NCBI RefSeq assembly: GCF_001562055.1 | Contig: NZ_LLWE01000014.1 | Span: forward strand, 1 to 64,000 | Length of the DNA: 64,000 nucleotides | Reading direction: 5' to 3' | Origin: Polycladidibacter stylochi | Lineage (GTDB): Bacteria; Pseudomonadota; Alphaproteobacteria; Rhizobiales; Stappiaceae | Shown: positions 35,575 through 46,242 of the stretch, piece by piece | Layout: the number at the start of each line of letters is the position of its first letter | Numbering within the stretch: position 1 is the first letter of the stretch | Notes under the pieces: model-generated | What the model was told of the DNA's origin: nothing | What the model saw: the letters and a program-made list of their open reading frames with translations, nothing else | Databases searched by the model: none | Made by a program: the position numbers and the translations under genes

Positions 35575-36582
35575 ATGAGCTATTTGATTTACTTAATTAG
35601 CATTGCAATTATCTACAATGCACTCACTCCTTTGTTTAATCTGCGAAAAAACAGTATTCATCTAATTGTGGTCAGCACGGTGAGCTTATCACTCGCAATG
35701 ATATTTCTCGCCATACTACGTTGGGACATCATCGGCGTTTGGGTTGCCAAAATTTATTTAATCGTACTTGCCCTATGTTTTTTATTGGCAGCACTCTACA
35801 AGCGGCAAACGAGAGCAAAAGAACTTGCTTGTCTGCCACAGTGGGGCAAACTTACGCTAGTGTTTTTTGTGTTTAGTACTCCTTTGTTGACGCTTTATTT
35901 TCTGCCAGCAAAGCACACTAATAGCGCCCCGAAAAGCGATGTGATAGATTTTGAATTCCCTCTGAGATGTGGTCGTTACTATGTGGTTCAAGGCGGAGCA
36001 CACGCAATTTACAATCATCATCATGGTGTAAACGCACAAAGATATGCGCTTGATATCACCAAGCTTGGCGCATTTGGAACTCGAGCCTCGGGCTTAACCA
36101 GCAATCACCTACCAGACTATTATATTTATGGAGAACCGGTATTTGCCGGCTGCAAGGGAATAATTCAACATACAACAACCGGGCTTAGAGACAGTAAAAT
36201 TGGCGCGTCTCTAAAAACAGACCTCCCCCCAGAAGGGAACTCTGTTGCTCTTAAATGCGGTTATGCCACGATTATATATGCCCATTTAGCAAAAAATATA
36301 AACGTAAAACAGGGGCAAAGTGTTAGCCCTGAAACTATAATGGGATATGTGGCCAATAGCGGTCGCTCCACGGAGCCGCATTTACATATTCATGCCGTAA
36401 AAGGCCAGCACCTCTCACGTCAAATGTTTCTATTCGATGCTTCCCCACTTGTTATGCTGTTTTCAGGCAAAGAATTAGCGCGAAACTCCATTATCGAGAA
36501 CCATAGGCAATCAGCTTTGTGTAAAAAATTAACTCAGCAACATACACAAAAAGGCCCGGTCGAAACCGGGCCTTTTCGATAG
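35575..36582 (+). CDS. Membrane-anchored M23 (LytM-type) metallopeptidase
   Basis: Four hydrophobic segments fill the first 110 residues (MSYLIYLISIAIIYNAL, HLIVVSTVSLSLAMIFLAIL, IYLIVLALCFLLAAL, LTLVFFVFSTPLLTLYFL). A periplasmic M23 domain follows. Zinc ligands look intact: HHHGVNAQRYALD (His, Asp) and EPHLHIHA (HxH). This is unlike the NlpD-like protein in this window, so this one may really cut peptidoglycan or a peptide. I start at ATG 35575 because GGTGA lies five bases upstream; ATG 35488 lies inside the preceding terminator. The last ten codons overlap the eno terminator. Confidence 0.78.
   Translation: MSYLIYLISIAIIYNALTPLFNLRKNSIHLIVVSTVSLSLAMIFLAILRWDIIGVWVAKIYLIVLALCFLLAALYKRQTRAKELACLPQWGKLTLVFFVFSTPLLTLYFLPAKHTNSAPKSDVIDFEFPLRCGRYYVVQGGAHAIYNHHHGVNAQRYALDITKLGAFGTRASGLTSNHLPDYYIYGEPVFAGCKGIIQHTTTGLRDSKIGASLKTDLPPEGNSVALKCGYATIIYAHLAKNINVKQGQSVSPETIMGYVANSGRSTEPHLHIHAVKGQHLSRQMFLFDASPLVMLFSGKELARNSIIENHRQSALCKKLTQQHTQKGPVETGPFR
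36548..36576. terminator. Bidirectional terminator, mainly for eno
   Basis: Arms 36553-36560 and 36565-36572 (GGCCCGGT / ACCGGGCC, CGAA tetraloop) flanked by A5 and T4. It lies 26 bases past the eno stop on the minus strand and also inside the 3' end of the plus-strand M23 gene. Confidence 0.9.
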
Positions 36583-36601
36583 CTTGTCTTGATGACAAAA
36601 T

Positions 36602-37903
<1,302 letters not shown>

Positions 37904-38061
37904 TCAGAAATTGGCTCGAAGTGCTTCTATCCCACCCGCTAGTTTCTTTAAAGAGGACAAACTGTCTGGTTTTGTCCATATGAAGAAAAACGAGCGAGAA
38001 TATTGTCGCACCCGGCTATTAATACGTAAGTTTTACGTATTTTTAACAGGGCAGTTAAATA

Positions 38062-38907
38062 TCACAGCTCAAAGCTGCTAGATTTAGCTGTCTTGTCGAA
38101 CTCCTGCAACCAGCTTAAAAGCTCTTTAAGCTTGTGCAGGGGAATCATATTTGGTCCATCACTTGGTGATTTATCAGGATCATTATGCGTTTCTATGAAC
38201 AACCCTGCCACACCGACGGCCACCGCTGCACGTGCCAGCACGGCAACAAACTCACGCTGACCACCTGTAGAGCCGCCCTGCCCGCCGGGCTGCTGTACGG
38301 AGTGCGTGGCATCAAACACCACCGGTGCACCAGTTGCCGCTATGGCGGGCAATGAACGCATATCGGAAACCAGCGTGTTATAGCCAAAGCTTGTACCGCG
38401 TTCACATAGCATCACATTGGGATTGCCACTCTGAGTGATTTTATTAAGTACATTAACCATGTCCCAAGGCGCAAGAAACTGCCCCTTCTTCACGTTGATC
38501 ACCGCGCCGGTTTTAGCTGCAGCCACCAATAAATCGGTTTGGCGACACAAAAAAGCAGGAATTTGTAGGATATCGCAAACCTCTGCCACCGGGGCGCACT
38601 GGTGCGACTCATGCACATCGGTAATCACTGGCAAGCCGTAGGTTTCTTTAATTTCAGCAAAAACCTCAAGGCCCTTGGCCATACCAATGCCACGACCACC
38701 GGAAATACTGGTGCGGTTTGCCTTATCGAAACTGGCTTTGAAAACATAGCCAATACCAAGCGAGTCGGTGATTTCTTTTACCGCCTGTGCCATTTCCAGC
38801 GCGTGCTGGCGGCTTTCCATTTGGCAAGGTCCGGCAATTAATGAAAAAGGTTTATTATTTGCAAATGTTGCATTGCCAACACGTATTTCAGAGCGTGGTT
38901 CACTCAC
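38062..38907 (-). CDS. kdsA: 3-deoxy-8-phosphooctulonate synthase (KDO-8-P synthase)
   Basis: Condenses PEP with arabinose-5-phosphate to KDO-8-phosphate for the lipopolysaccharide core. Blocks are [66 protein letters not shown] and [13 protein letters not shown]. The Cys in IAGPCQ marks the metal-dependent class. 281 residues. It marks the organism as an LPS maker. Confidence 0.97.
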   Translation of the reverse strand: MSEPRSEIRVGNATFANNKPFSLIAGPCQMESRQHALEMAQAVKEITDSLGIGYVFKASFDKANRTSISGGRGIGMAKGLEVFAEIKETYGLPVITDVHESHQCAPVAEVCDILQIPAFLCRQTDLLVAAAKTGAVINVKKGQFLAPWDMVNVLNKITQSGNPNVMLCERGTSFGYNTLVSDMRSLPAIAATGAPVVFDATHSVQQPGGQGGSTGGQREFVAVLARAAVAVGVAGLFIETHNDPDKSPSDGPNMIPLHKLKELLSWLQEFDKTAKSSSFEL

Positions 38908-38971
38908 GAGGCAACTCTCCTTAACAACCTATAGTCAGAAAGTAGATAAGCGTATACCTCGCAAAACACAA

Positions 38972-38997
38972 GAAGCTGCATCAAAAGATGCAGCTTC
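38972..38997 (-). terminator. Terminator of cysNC
   Basis: Perfect 11-pair stem (arms 38972-38982 and 38987-38997) with an AAAA loop (TTTT on the minus strand), 24 bases past the cysNC stop. The following minus-strand bases (TTGTGTTTTG) are only moderately T-rich. Confidence 0.72.
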
Positions 38998-39021
38998 AAA
39001 ACAAATTTAATTATTCTCATC

Positions 39022-40929
39022 CTACCAAATGAACTGATGTTCTCGCAAATAAGCGATTATTTGCGCAACATTTTCCTCAATACTCTGCTGTTCGGTATCA
39101 AGCGTCAACTCGGGGGTCTCTGGCACTTCATAGGGGCTCGATATCCCGGTAAAGTTTTCTATTTCCCCCGCTTTTGCCTTGGCATACAAGCCTTTGGGGT
39201 CACGCTTTGCGCAAATATCAAGGGAGGTATTTACGTAGATTTCAATAAACTCTCCCTCTTCAACACGCTCTCGTGCCAGTTTTCGCTCACTGGCGAAAGG
39301 CGAGATGAATGAAACCAGCGTTATTAAGCCGGTATCAACCATAAGCTTGGAAAGCTCCCCGACCCGGCGAATATTTTCAATCCGGTCCGCTTCGTTAAAG
39401 CCAAGATCCTTGTTCAGACCATGCCGCAGGTTATCGCCGTCAAGCAAGGTTGCATGCGCCCCTAATCGGAGCAGCTCTTTATCCAATGCATTGGCAATCG
39501 TGGATTTTCCGGAGCCCGAAAGACCGGTAAACCAAAGAACACATGGCTTTTGACCTTTTTGGCTCGCCCGCTCCTGTTTGCTAACTGTAAGCTGTTGCCG
39601 ATGAATATTGTTGGCCCGTCGCAAACCAAACCATACCAAACCGGCCGCTACTGTTGCGTTAGAGAGCCTATCAATCAGGATAAAACTTCCCGTATGTCGG
39701 TTCACCTCGTAAGGGTCAAAAGCAATCTCCTGCGAAAGACTCAAATTACAAAAGGCAATTTCATTTAAGCCAACACTTTTTCCTGCCAAATGCTGCGCCG
39801 AATTGACATCAACCCGATGCTTTATCTCGGTAACCGTTGCGCTAACTGTTTGTGTACCACATTTTAAAAGATACGTGCGACCAGCATAAAGCGGCGTTTC
39901 ACTCATCCAGATCAAATGCGCTGCCAGTTGATCGCTGACCTCGGGACGGCTTTTTACAGAAGCCAACAAATCACCACGCGAGATGTCAATCTCGTCTTCC
40001 AGCACGATGGTGATCGCATCACCCTTGCTTGCTTCTACTAGATCACCATCCATCGTTGTCAGGCGCTTTACACGGCTTGTCTGCCCTGATTTTGCCACAA
40101 CGATTTCATCACCAGGCGCAATACGTCCCCCGCTCACCGTACCGCTAAACCCGCGGAAATCAAGGTCAGGGCGGTTCACCCATTGCACCGGAAAGCGAAA
40201 GTTTTCGTGGCTTTCATCGCTTAGCTTGATCTCAACCGTTTCCAAGTGTTGCAAAAGCGTTGGCCCATCATACCAATCCATATTATTGGAACGTTGGGTA
40301 ACGTTATCACCAAAGCGTGCCGATACGGGCACAACTTGCGCACTCTCAAAGTCATGAGAGGCTGCAAGAGCTGCGAACTCCTGCTTTATTTCCTCAAATA
40401 TCTTGCGGTCATAGTCAACCAGGTCGAATTTATTCAAAGCTAAAACGAGGTGACGCACACCTAGCAAGGATGCAATAAATGCATGACGTCTTGTTTGCGT
40501 TAAAATCCCTTTGCGTGCGTCTACCAGCAATACGGCAAGGTCAGCCGTTGAGGCTCCTGTTGCCATATTACGGGTATACTGCTCGTGCCCTGGAGTGTCT
40601 GCAACAATGAAACGACGCTTGTCACTGGCGAAAAAGCGATAGGCTACGTCAATAGTAATCCCCTGCTCGCGCTCAGCTTCCAACCCGTCAACAAGCAGAG
40701 CAAGATCGATATCCTCCCCCACAGTGCCAAAACGCTTACTATCACTTTCCAATGAAGCGAGTTGATCTTCGAAAATAAGCTTGCTGTCATAGAGCAAGCG
40801 ACCAATGAGCGTTGACTTTCCATCGTCCACACTCCCACAGGTAATAAAACGCAGTAATTGCTTGTTTTCTTGAGCAGCAACGTAGTTTTCTATCAACTGT
40901 GTGGCTGAGGCTTCTAAAGGCTTATTCAT
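39022..40929 (-). CDS. cysNC: Bifunctional sulfate adenylyltransferase subunit 1 / APS kinase
   Basis: A fusion that drives ATP sulfurylase with GTP and then phosphorylates APS to PAPS. The N-terminal GTPase shows GSVDDGKSTLIGRLLYDSK, VADTPGHEQYTRNMATGAS and LNKFDLVDYD. Beta-barrel domains follow, and the APS kinase domain starts at about residue 455 with LWFTGLSGSGKSTIANALD, LLDGDNLRHGLNKDLGF and YVNTSLDICAKRDPKGLY. 635 residues. The same fusion is NodQ in rhizobia. Its start overlaps the cysD stop by one base (both at 40929), implying translational coupling. Confidence 0.96.
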   Translation of the reverse strand: MNKPLEASATQLIENYVAAQENKQLLRFITCGSVDDGKSTLIGRLLYDSKLIFEDQLASLESDSKRFGTVGEDIDLALLVDGLEAEREQGITIDVAYRFFASDKRRFIVADTPGHEQYTRNMATGASTADLAVLLVDARKGILTQTRRHAFIASLLGVRHLVLALNKFDLVDYDRKIFEEIKQEFAALAASHDFESAQVVPVSARFGDNVTQRSNNMDWYDGPTLLQHLETVEIKLSDESHENFRFPVQWVNRPDLDFRGFSGTVSGGRIAPGDEIVVAKSGQTSRVKRLTTMDGDLVEASKGDAITIVLEDEIDISRGDLLASVKSRPEVSDQLAAHLIWMSETPLYAGRTYLLKCGTQTVSATVTEIKHRVDVNSAQHLAGKSVGLNEIAFCNLSLSQEIAFDPYEVNRHTGSFILIDRLSNATVAAGLVWFGLRRANNIHRQQLTVSKQERASQKGQKPCVLWFTGLSGSGKSTIANALDKELLRLGAHATLLDGDNLRHGLNKDLGFNEADRIENIRRVGELSKLMVDTGLITLVSFISPFASERKLARERVEEGEFIEIYVNTSLDICAKRDPKGLYAKAKAGEIENFTGISSPYEVPETPELTLDTEQQSIEENVAQIIAYLREHQFIW

Positions 40930-41837
40930 TAGAAATAGCCCTCCCGCTTCTTTTTCTCCATGGAAGCGGCTGAATCATGATCGATTAACCGGCCCTGCCG
41001 CTCGGAAGAGCGTGCGACAAGCATCTCACCCACCACTTCCTCAAGTGTGGTTGCACTGCTTTCAACAGCCCCCGTGAGCGGATAGCACCCTAATGTGCGA
41101 AACCGTACCATTTTTTCTTGTGGCACTTCACCGGGCAGCAGCGGCAAGCGGTTATCATCAACCATCAAAAGTGTGCCCGAGCGCTCGACAACTTTACGAC
41201 GTTGCGCAAGGTAGAGAGAAGGCACCTCGATTTTTTCGGCCAAAATGTACTGCCAGATATCCAGCTCGGTCCAGTTGGATAGCGGGAAAGCACGAATGCT
41301 CTCACCAGGCGCTACACGCGCATTATAAAGCTGCCAAAGTTCGGGGCGCTGGTTCTTCGGATCCCAGCCATGGGTTTTTGTGCGGAAAGAAAACACCCGT
41401 TCTTTCGCCCGCGACTTTTCTTCATCACGACGCGCTCCGCCGAATGCCGCGTCATACCCGCCCAAATCAAGCGCTTGTTTAAGGGCCTCGGTTTTCATGA
41501 CATGCGTATAGGTTGAGCTACCATGCTCAAATGGATTAATATTTTGTGCTTTGCCTTCTTGATTGGTATGCACAATCAAATCAAGATTGTGCTTTTTCGC
41601 CATATAATCGCGAAAGGCAATCATTTCCTTGAATTTCCAAGTGGTATCTACATGCAACACCGGAAAAGGTAGCTTAGAAGGTGCAAATGCTTTTAGGGCC
41701 AAATGCAGCATAACTGCACTGTCTTTACCAATTGAGTAAAGCATAACCGGATTGGAAAACTCGGCAACAACTTCGCGAATAATATGAATGCTTTCACTCT
41801 CAAGATGTTTGAGGTGCGAGCTTTGAGCGATACCCAT
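40929..41837 (-). CDS. cysD: Sulfate adenylyltransferase subunit 2
   Basis: The catalytic subunit forming APS from sulfate and ATP. The PP-loop reads [19 protein letters not shown], with [44 protein letters not shown] and the C-terminal [23 protein letters not shown]. 302 residues. It leads a cysD-cysNC operon. The ribosome-binding site (GGAG) lies in one arm of a perfect 10-base inverted repeat just upstream. Confidence 0.97.
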   Translation of the reverse strand: MGIAQSSHLKHLESESIHIIREVVAEFSNPVMLYSIGKDSAVMLHLALKAFAPSKLPFPVLHVDTTWKFKEMIAFRDYMAKKHNLDLIVHTNQEGKAQNINPFEHGSSTYTHVMKTEALKQALDLGGYDAAFGGARRDEEKSRAKERVFSFRTKTHGWDPKNQRPELWQLYNARVAPGESIRAFPLSNWTELDIWQYILAEKIEVPSLYLAQRRKVVERSGTLLMVDDNRLPLLPGEVPQEKMVRFRTLGCYPLTGAVESSATTLEEVVGEMLVARSSERQGRLIDHDSAASMEKKKREGYF

Positions 41838-41843
41838 AATGTA

Positions 41844-41880
41844 ACTCCGGATTTAAGTCCCTTAGTAATTAATCCGGAGT
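41844..41880 (-). promoter_or_regulatory. Inverted repeat covering the cysD ribosome-binding site
   Basis: Perfect 10-base arms 41844-41853 and 41871-41880 (ACTCCGGATT / AATCCGGAGT) with a 17-base spacer. The proximal arm contains the GGAG Shine-Dalgarno of cysD. Either an RNA hairpin hides the site or the DNA palindrome is an operator of a sulfur regulator. The repeat is seen directly; the role is inferred. Confidence 0.65.
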
Positions 41881-41909
41881 CTATGCGTTTAAAGTTCCCC
41901 TGACGAAGC

Positions 41910-42719
41910 TTAGAACTCTTTGGTTAGGCCATAACGGGAAATAATTTTTTCATCGCCCACAGCAAAGAAGTATGGGTTTTCATAGGCTTTATTCTTGGTT
42001 ATTTTAGCCCCTTCATACAGGAAGGGCGAACCGTCCGTTTTTACCATTGCACCACCGGCTGCAAGCAAAACCGCATGCCCGGCTGCTGTATCCCACTGCA
42101 TGGTGGGGCTGAAACGTGGATAAAAATCTGCCAAGCCTTCGGCCAAGCGGCAGAATTTAAGCGACGAGCCCGTCGACTGCTTTTCACATTCGGGCATCTT
42201 GTTTAAAAGCTGTTTTGTTTTTTCGCTTAAATGCGAGCGCGAAACAAGGGCAGCAATTTTATCTAAAGGAGCACGCCGCACACGTATAGGCTCTGCTGTT
42301 GCGCCTTTAATATCTACCAATTGACGAAAGGCACCTACATTCAGTTCACCATAGTAGAGTGTTGTTAGCGCCGGCGCATACACAACTCCTTTGGTCGGTA
42401 TACCGTTTTCAACCAGCGCAATATTGACTGTGAATTCACCATTACGTTTGATAAATTCTCTTGTCCCATCAAGCGGGTCGACCAAAAAATAGCGATCTGC
42501 CACATTAGGCTGAATACCAGATGCCATTGCCTCTTCAGCAATGACCGGAATTGTCGGAAAGTGATCGGCAAGATGCTTTAAAATGATTTCTTCTGCTGCT
42601 TGATCTGCAATTGTCACAGGAGAACCATCTTGTTTAATATGCTCGCTAAACCCACTGTTATAAATGGCCATTATTTTTTCACCGGCTTGCAACGAAGCCT
42701 TTTTTAGCTGTTCTATCAA
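41910..42719 (-). CDS. cysQ: 3'(2'),5'-bisphosphate nucleotidase
   Basis: CysQ removes PAP, the toxic by-product of PAPS use. The inositol-monophosphatase-type metal site is YFLVDPLDGTREFIKRNGEFTVNIALVENG (DPLDGT), with PVIAEEAMASG (Glu) and FSPTMQWDTAAGHAVLLAAGG (WDTAAG). 269 residues. It lies 72 bases upstream of cysD on the same strand and fits the same pathway, but the inverted repeat and spacing suggest cysD has its own control. Confidence 0.94.
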   Translation of the reverse strand: MIEQLKKASLQAGEKIMAIYNSGFSEHIKQDGSPVTIADQAAEEIILKHLADHFPTIPVIAEEAMASGIQPNVADRYFLVDPLDGTREFIKRNGEFTVNIALVENGIPTKGVVYAPALTTLYYGELNVGAFRQLVDIKGATAEPIRVRRAPLDKIAALVSRSHLSEKTKQLLNKMPECEKQSTGSSLKFCRLAEGLADFYPRFSPTMQWDTAAGHAVLLAAGGAMVKTDGSPFLYEGAKITKNKAYENPYFFAVGDEKIISRYGLTKEF

Positions 42720-42959
42720 GGATGCCTCACAATAGTTTTAATGATTAATGCACTATTTCCGACGACTGATTTCGTAGGAAATTAGAGAAAGCCGAATTAT
42801 ATGCTATACGCTGTATTTTTCATTTGGATCTAGCAATAGTATCCCAATAGTAGCTAATTTAAGAAAAATGTATCCTGTATTAGTTTATTTTCATTTGCGT
42901 TTTGCAATAAAAATGTCTTTATGTTTTTGAAACAAAAAATTTGAATTATTGGATGATTT

Positions 42960-43835
42960 ATGTCAGGTAAAATTAAAAAAGCAGTTCTGCCAGTCGCGGG
43001 CCTAGGTACACGCTTTCTACCCGCTACAAAAGCAGTTCCCAAAGAAATGCTCACCATTGTTGACGCCCCGGTGGTCCAATACGTGGTGGATGAGGCCCGT
43101 GCAGCAGGGATTGAACACATCGTATTTGTCACCGGCCGCAACAAGCATGTGATTGAAGACCACTTTGATATTGCCTACGAGCTGGAAGAGACGCTGCGGG
43201 TTCGCAAAAAGGACGCAGCTCTAAAGGATTTACAAGCAACGCGTCCCAAAGCTGGTACCACCAGCTTCACCCGTCAACAAGAGCCTTTGGGACTGGGTCA
43301 TGCGGTTTGGTGTGCCCGCGATTTAATTGGCTCCGAGCCTTTTGCAGTTCTACTGCCAGATATGTTGATGAAAGCGCCTAAAGGTTGTTTAACCCAAATG
43401 GTTGAGGCTTATAAAACCCATGGTGGTAACATCATATCGGTTGAAGAAGTGCCCATGGATCAAACCCATAACTACGGTATCATTGAACGCGGGCCTGTTG
43501 AGCAGGATGATACCTTCACCATCCACGGTATGGTTGAAAAGCCTGCCCCTGGCACGGCTCCTTCAAACCTCTATATCAACGGTCGTTATATTTTACAGCC
43601 AGAAATATTTGATTTACTACAAAAACAAGGCACTGGGGCCGGCGGTGAGATCCAGCTCACAGATGCCATGCAGCAGCTAATGCAAGAGCAGCCTTTTCGT
43701 GGGGTCGAGTTTAAAGGCACCACATATGATTGTGGCTCAAAAGCCGGCTTTTTAGCCGCAAATATTGCCTACGCGCTTGATAACGAAGAACTCGCAAAAG
43801 AAATCAGTCCTCTACTTCAAAAGTTAATGGGCTAA
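42960..43835 (+). CDS. galU: UTP--glucose-1-phosphate uridylyltransferase
   Basis: Makes UDP-glucose for envelope polysaccharides. Signatures are [92 protein letters not shown] and [15 protein letters not shown]. 291 residues. It begins a three-gene operon (gaps of 17 and 21 bases) with a sugar epimerase and a sugar dehydrogenase. It is divergent from cysQ. Confidence 0.97.
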   Translation: MSGKIKKAVLPVAGLGTRFLPATKAVPKEMLTIVDAPVVQYVVDEARAAGIEHIVFVTGRNKHVIEDHFDIAYELEETLRVRKKDAALKDLQATRPKAGTTSFTRQQEPLGLGHAVWCARDLIGSEPFAVLLPDMLMKAPKGCLTQMVEAYKTHGGNIISVEEVPMDQTHNYGIIERGPVEQDDTFTIHGMVEKPAPGTAPSNLYINGRYILQPEIFDLLQKQGTGAGGEIQLTDAMQQLMQEQPFRGVEFKGTTYDCGSKAGFLAANIAYALDNEELAKEISPLLQKLMG

Positions 43836-43852
43836 TAGTAATAGGTACTGTA

Positions 43853-44863
43853 ATGGAAACTGTCCTCATAACGGGAACAGCAGGCTTTATTGGTTGTGCG
43901 GTAGCAAAACGTTTTTTGCAAGAAGGCTATCATGTGGTTGGCCTTGATTGTCTCACCGACTACTACGATGTGACATTAAAACATGCACGCTTAAAGCTGC
44001 TAAGTGCCTCAAACCATTTTACTCAAGCCTGTATTCGCCTTGAGGACAGTAAAAGTGTAATGGCGCTTTTCGCCGAGCATAAGCCAAGTAAGGTGATTCA
44101 CTTGGCGGCTCAAGCCGGTGTACGCTACTCACTTGAATCCCCGCAATCCTACGTGGATAGTAATGTTACCGGCTTTTTATCTATTCTCGAGGCTGCGCGA
44201 GAGCACAAACCACAACATGTTATTTTTGCTTCAACCTCTTCGGTTTTCGGGTTGGATGGGCAGATGCCGCTATCACCGCATCACGGTGGCAATCACCCGG
44301 TCTCGTTTTATGCTGCAACCAAAAAAGCCAATGAAGCCATGGCGCATTCTTATGCGCACTTGTTTTCGATACCGCTAACAGGTCTACGCTTTTTCACCGT
44401 GTATGGGCCATGGGGGCGGCCTGATATGGCCCTGTTCAAATTCACCAAAGCAATTCTTGCGGGCGAGCCGGTCCCTCTCTTCAATAACGGTGATATGGTA
44501 AGGGACTTTACTTATATTGATGATATTGTTGAAAGTATTTGGCGTCTGACACCAATGGCTCCAGAAACAAATCCGCAATGGGACAACAAAACATCTGATC
44601 CGGCCAGCAGCTCTGCTCCTTACCGCATTTGTAATATTGGCAATTCTTCTCCAGTTCAGCTTATGGACTATTTGGAAGCCATTGAACAGGCTCTGGACAT
44701 GAAGGCCATAAAACAATTCCTGCCCTTCCAGCCCGGTGATGTCGCCGCCACATTTGCCGATACCTCAGATCTTGAGCAGTTGACAGGCTTCAAGCCACAA
44801 ACCACTGTTAAACAAGGGGTTGCAAACTTTGTTAAATGGTATCGTGATTACTACCGTTGTTAG
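43853..44863 (+). CDS. NAD-dependent UDP-sugar epimerase, UDP-glucuronate 4-epimerase type
   Basis: An extended short-chain dehydrogenase. The NAD loop is GTAGFIGCAVAKRFL. DCLTDYYDVTLKHARLKLL is the UDP-glucuronate-epimerase marker. The catalytic residues lie in STSSVFG and SFYAATKKANE (YxxxK). RFFTVYGPWGRPDMALFKFTKAILAGEPVPLFNNGDMVRDFTYIDDIVE is strongly like LpsL/CapI UDP-glucuronate 4-epimerases, which make UDP-galacturonate. 336 residues. The next gene looks more like a UDP-HexNAc dehydrogenase, so the true substrate may be UDP-GlcNAcA. Confidence 0.85.
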   Translation: METVLITGTAGFIGCAVAKRFLQEGYHVVGLDCLTDYYDVTLKHARLKLLSASNHFTQACIRLEDSKSVMALFAEHKPSKVIHLAAQAGVRYSLESPQSYVDSNVTGFLSILEAAREHKPQHVIFASTSSVFGLDGQMPLSPHHGGNHPVSFYAATKKANEAMAHSYAHLFSIPLTGLRFFTVYGPWGRPDMALFKFTKAILAGEPVPLFNNGDMVRDFTYIDDIVESIWRLTPMAPETNPQWDNKTSDPASSSAPYRICNIGNSSPVQLMDYLEAIEQALDMKAIKQFLPFQPGDVAATFADTSDLEQLTGFKPQTTVKQGVANFVKWYRDYYRC

Positions 44864-44884
44864 GTCGTATCAGGAACATTTTAA

Positions 44885-46189
44885 ATGGCACAGTGCCTGT
44901 CTGTTATCGGGCTTGGATATGTGGGGCTACCGCTTGCCTGCGCTTTTGCGCAGGCAGGTTTTGAGGTCATCGCCTATGACAAGTCAATATCTCGCATAAA
45001 GCAACTTCGACAAGGCATTGATAAAAACACCAGTATCCCGTTGGAGGATCTGAAAGAACAAGCAATCACCTTCACAAATGATCATCAAAATCTTATCAAG
45101 GCAAATTGCCATATAATTGCTGTTCCAACACCAATCACCCCAAGCCGGCGACCCGATTTGTCCATGTTATTGGCCGCCTGCAAAACATTAGGTCAGTCGC
45201 TATCCAAAGGAGATATGGTTGTCATTGAGTCTACTGTTTATCCAGGTGTTTGCGAAGATATTGCAGCGCCAGAAATCGAAAAAGTTTCAGGCTTAAAGCT
45301 GGATCGCGATTTTGAGTTGGCCTACTCTCCAGAGCGCATCAACCCGGGAGATGACGAGCACAACCTAGCCTCAACAATAAAAATTGTTTCAGCCCGAACG
45401 CCCCTTGCTCTTGAACGCGTTAAAAATCTTTATAAAACAATTATTAAAGCAGGTTTACACGTTGCACCTAGCATACAGGTCGCTGAGGCAGCCAAAACCA
45501 TCGAGAACACGCAAAGAGATCTCAACATTGCTCTCATGAACGAGCTTGCCATGCTTTTTCACCAACTCGGCCTTGATAGTGGCGATGTGTTGGCAGCCGC
45601 CCGCAGCAAGTGGAACTTTCTACCCTTTACACCCGGCTTGGTTGGCGGCCATTGTATTGGCGTCGATCCCTATTATTTATCGGAAAAAGCGCATGAAGTC
45701 GGCTTTGAACCACAACTCACATTGGCAGGGCGGCAAACCAATGAGGCGATACCTGGCTTTATTGCCGAACAGCTTATGCAACACTTGAGCAAGCAAGGTG
45801 TGCACAATCCCATAAACGCTGTTATTTTGGGAGCCACGTATAAAGCCAATGTACCGGATATACGCAACTCCAAGGCCCTTGAGCTGGCTACCGCGCTAGA
45901 AAAATATGGCGCTATTGTGCAACTGGTTGACCCACTTATTGCCAATGGTACAGAGCAAAGCCATAGCCCGCTAAAACTCACCGACCTTGAAGAATGCTAC
46001 AACAACCATGCCGATCTGGTTATTCTTGCCGTCCCGCACAAGGCGTTTTATGCGGCAAGCCCATCACCGCATTCCCTATGGCCACTCGTTCAAAAAATAT
46101 GCCGTCCCCAAAACGCCATCATTGCAGATATTTACCATTGCCTTGAGAGGAATAGAGCCCCAAAAGGTCAAGTACTATGGCGTTTGTAG
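44885..46189 (+). CDS. Nucleotide-sugar dehydrogenase, TviB/WbpO (UDP-HexNAc) type
   Basis: A UDP-sugar 6-dehydrogenase: Rossmann start VIGLGYVGLPLACAFAQAGF, then AVPTPITPSRRPDLSMLLAAC, VIESTVYPGVCEDIAAP, AYSPERINPGD, EAAKTIENTQRDLNIALMNELA (catalytic Lys region) and PGLVGGHCIGVDPYYL with the catalytic Cys. These blocks match the family of TviB and WbpO, which oxidise UDP-GlcNAc or UDP-GalNAc, better than glucose dehydrogenases. 434 residues. It ends the galU operon. The product would be a uronic-acid donor for a capsule, O-antigen or exopolysaccharide. Confidence 0.87.
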   Translation: MAQCLSVIGLGYVGLPLACAFAQAGFEVIAYDKSISRIKQLRQGIDKNTSIPLEDLKEQAITFTNDHQNLIKANCHIIAVPTPITPSRRPDLSMLLAACKTLGQSLSKGDMVVIESTVYPGVCEDIAAPEIEKVSGLKLDRDFELAYSPERINPGDDEHNLASTIKIVSARTPLALERVKNLYKTIIKAGLHVAPSIQVAEAAKTIENTQRDLNIALMNELAMLFHQLGLDSGDVLAAARSKWNFLPFTPGLVGGHCIGVDPYYLSEKAHEVGFEPQLTLAGRQTNEAIPGFIAEQLMQHLSKQGVHNPINAVILGATYKANVPDIRNSKALELATALEKYGAIVQLVDPLIANGTEQSHSPLKLTDLEECYNNHADLVILAVPHKAFYAASPSPHSLWPLVQKICRPQNAIIADIYHCLERNRAPKGQVLWRL

Positions 46190-46201
46190 CGCGGATCCTA
46201 T

Positions 46202-46223
46202 AAAAAGCCCCGCATTGCGGGGC
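46202..46223 (-). terminator. Terminator of tgt
   Basis: Seven-pair GC-only stem GCCCCGC / GCGGGGC (46207-46213, 46217-46223, loop ATT), followed on the minus strand by five T (46202-46206). It may also stop plus-strand readthrough from the galU operon. Confidence 0.88.
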
Positions 46224-46242
46224 GATAAAATAGATTAAATTG

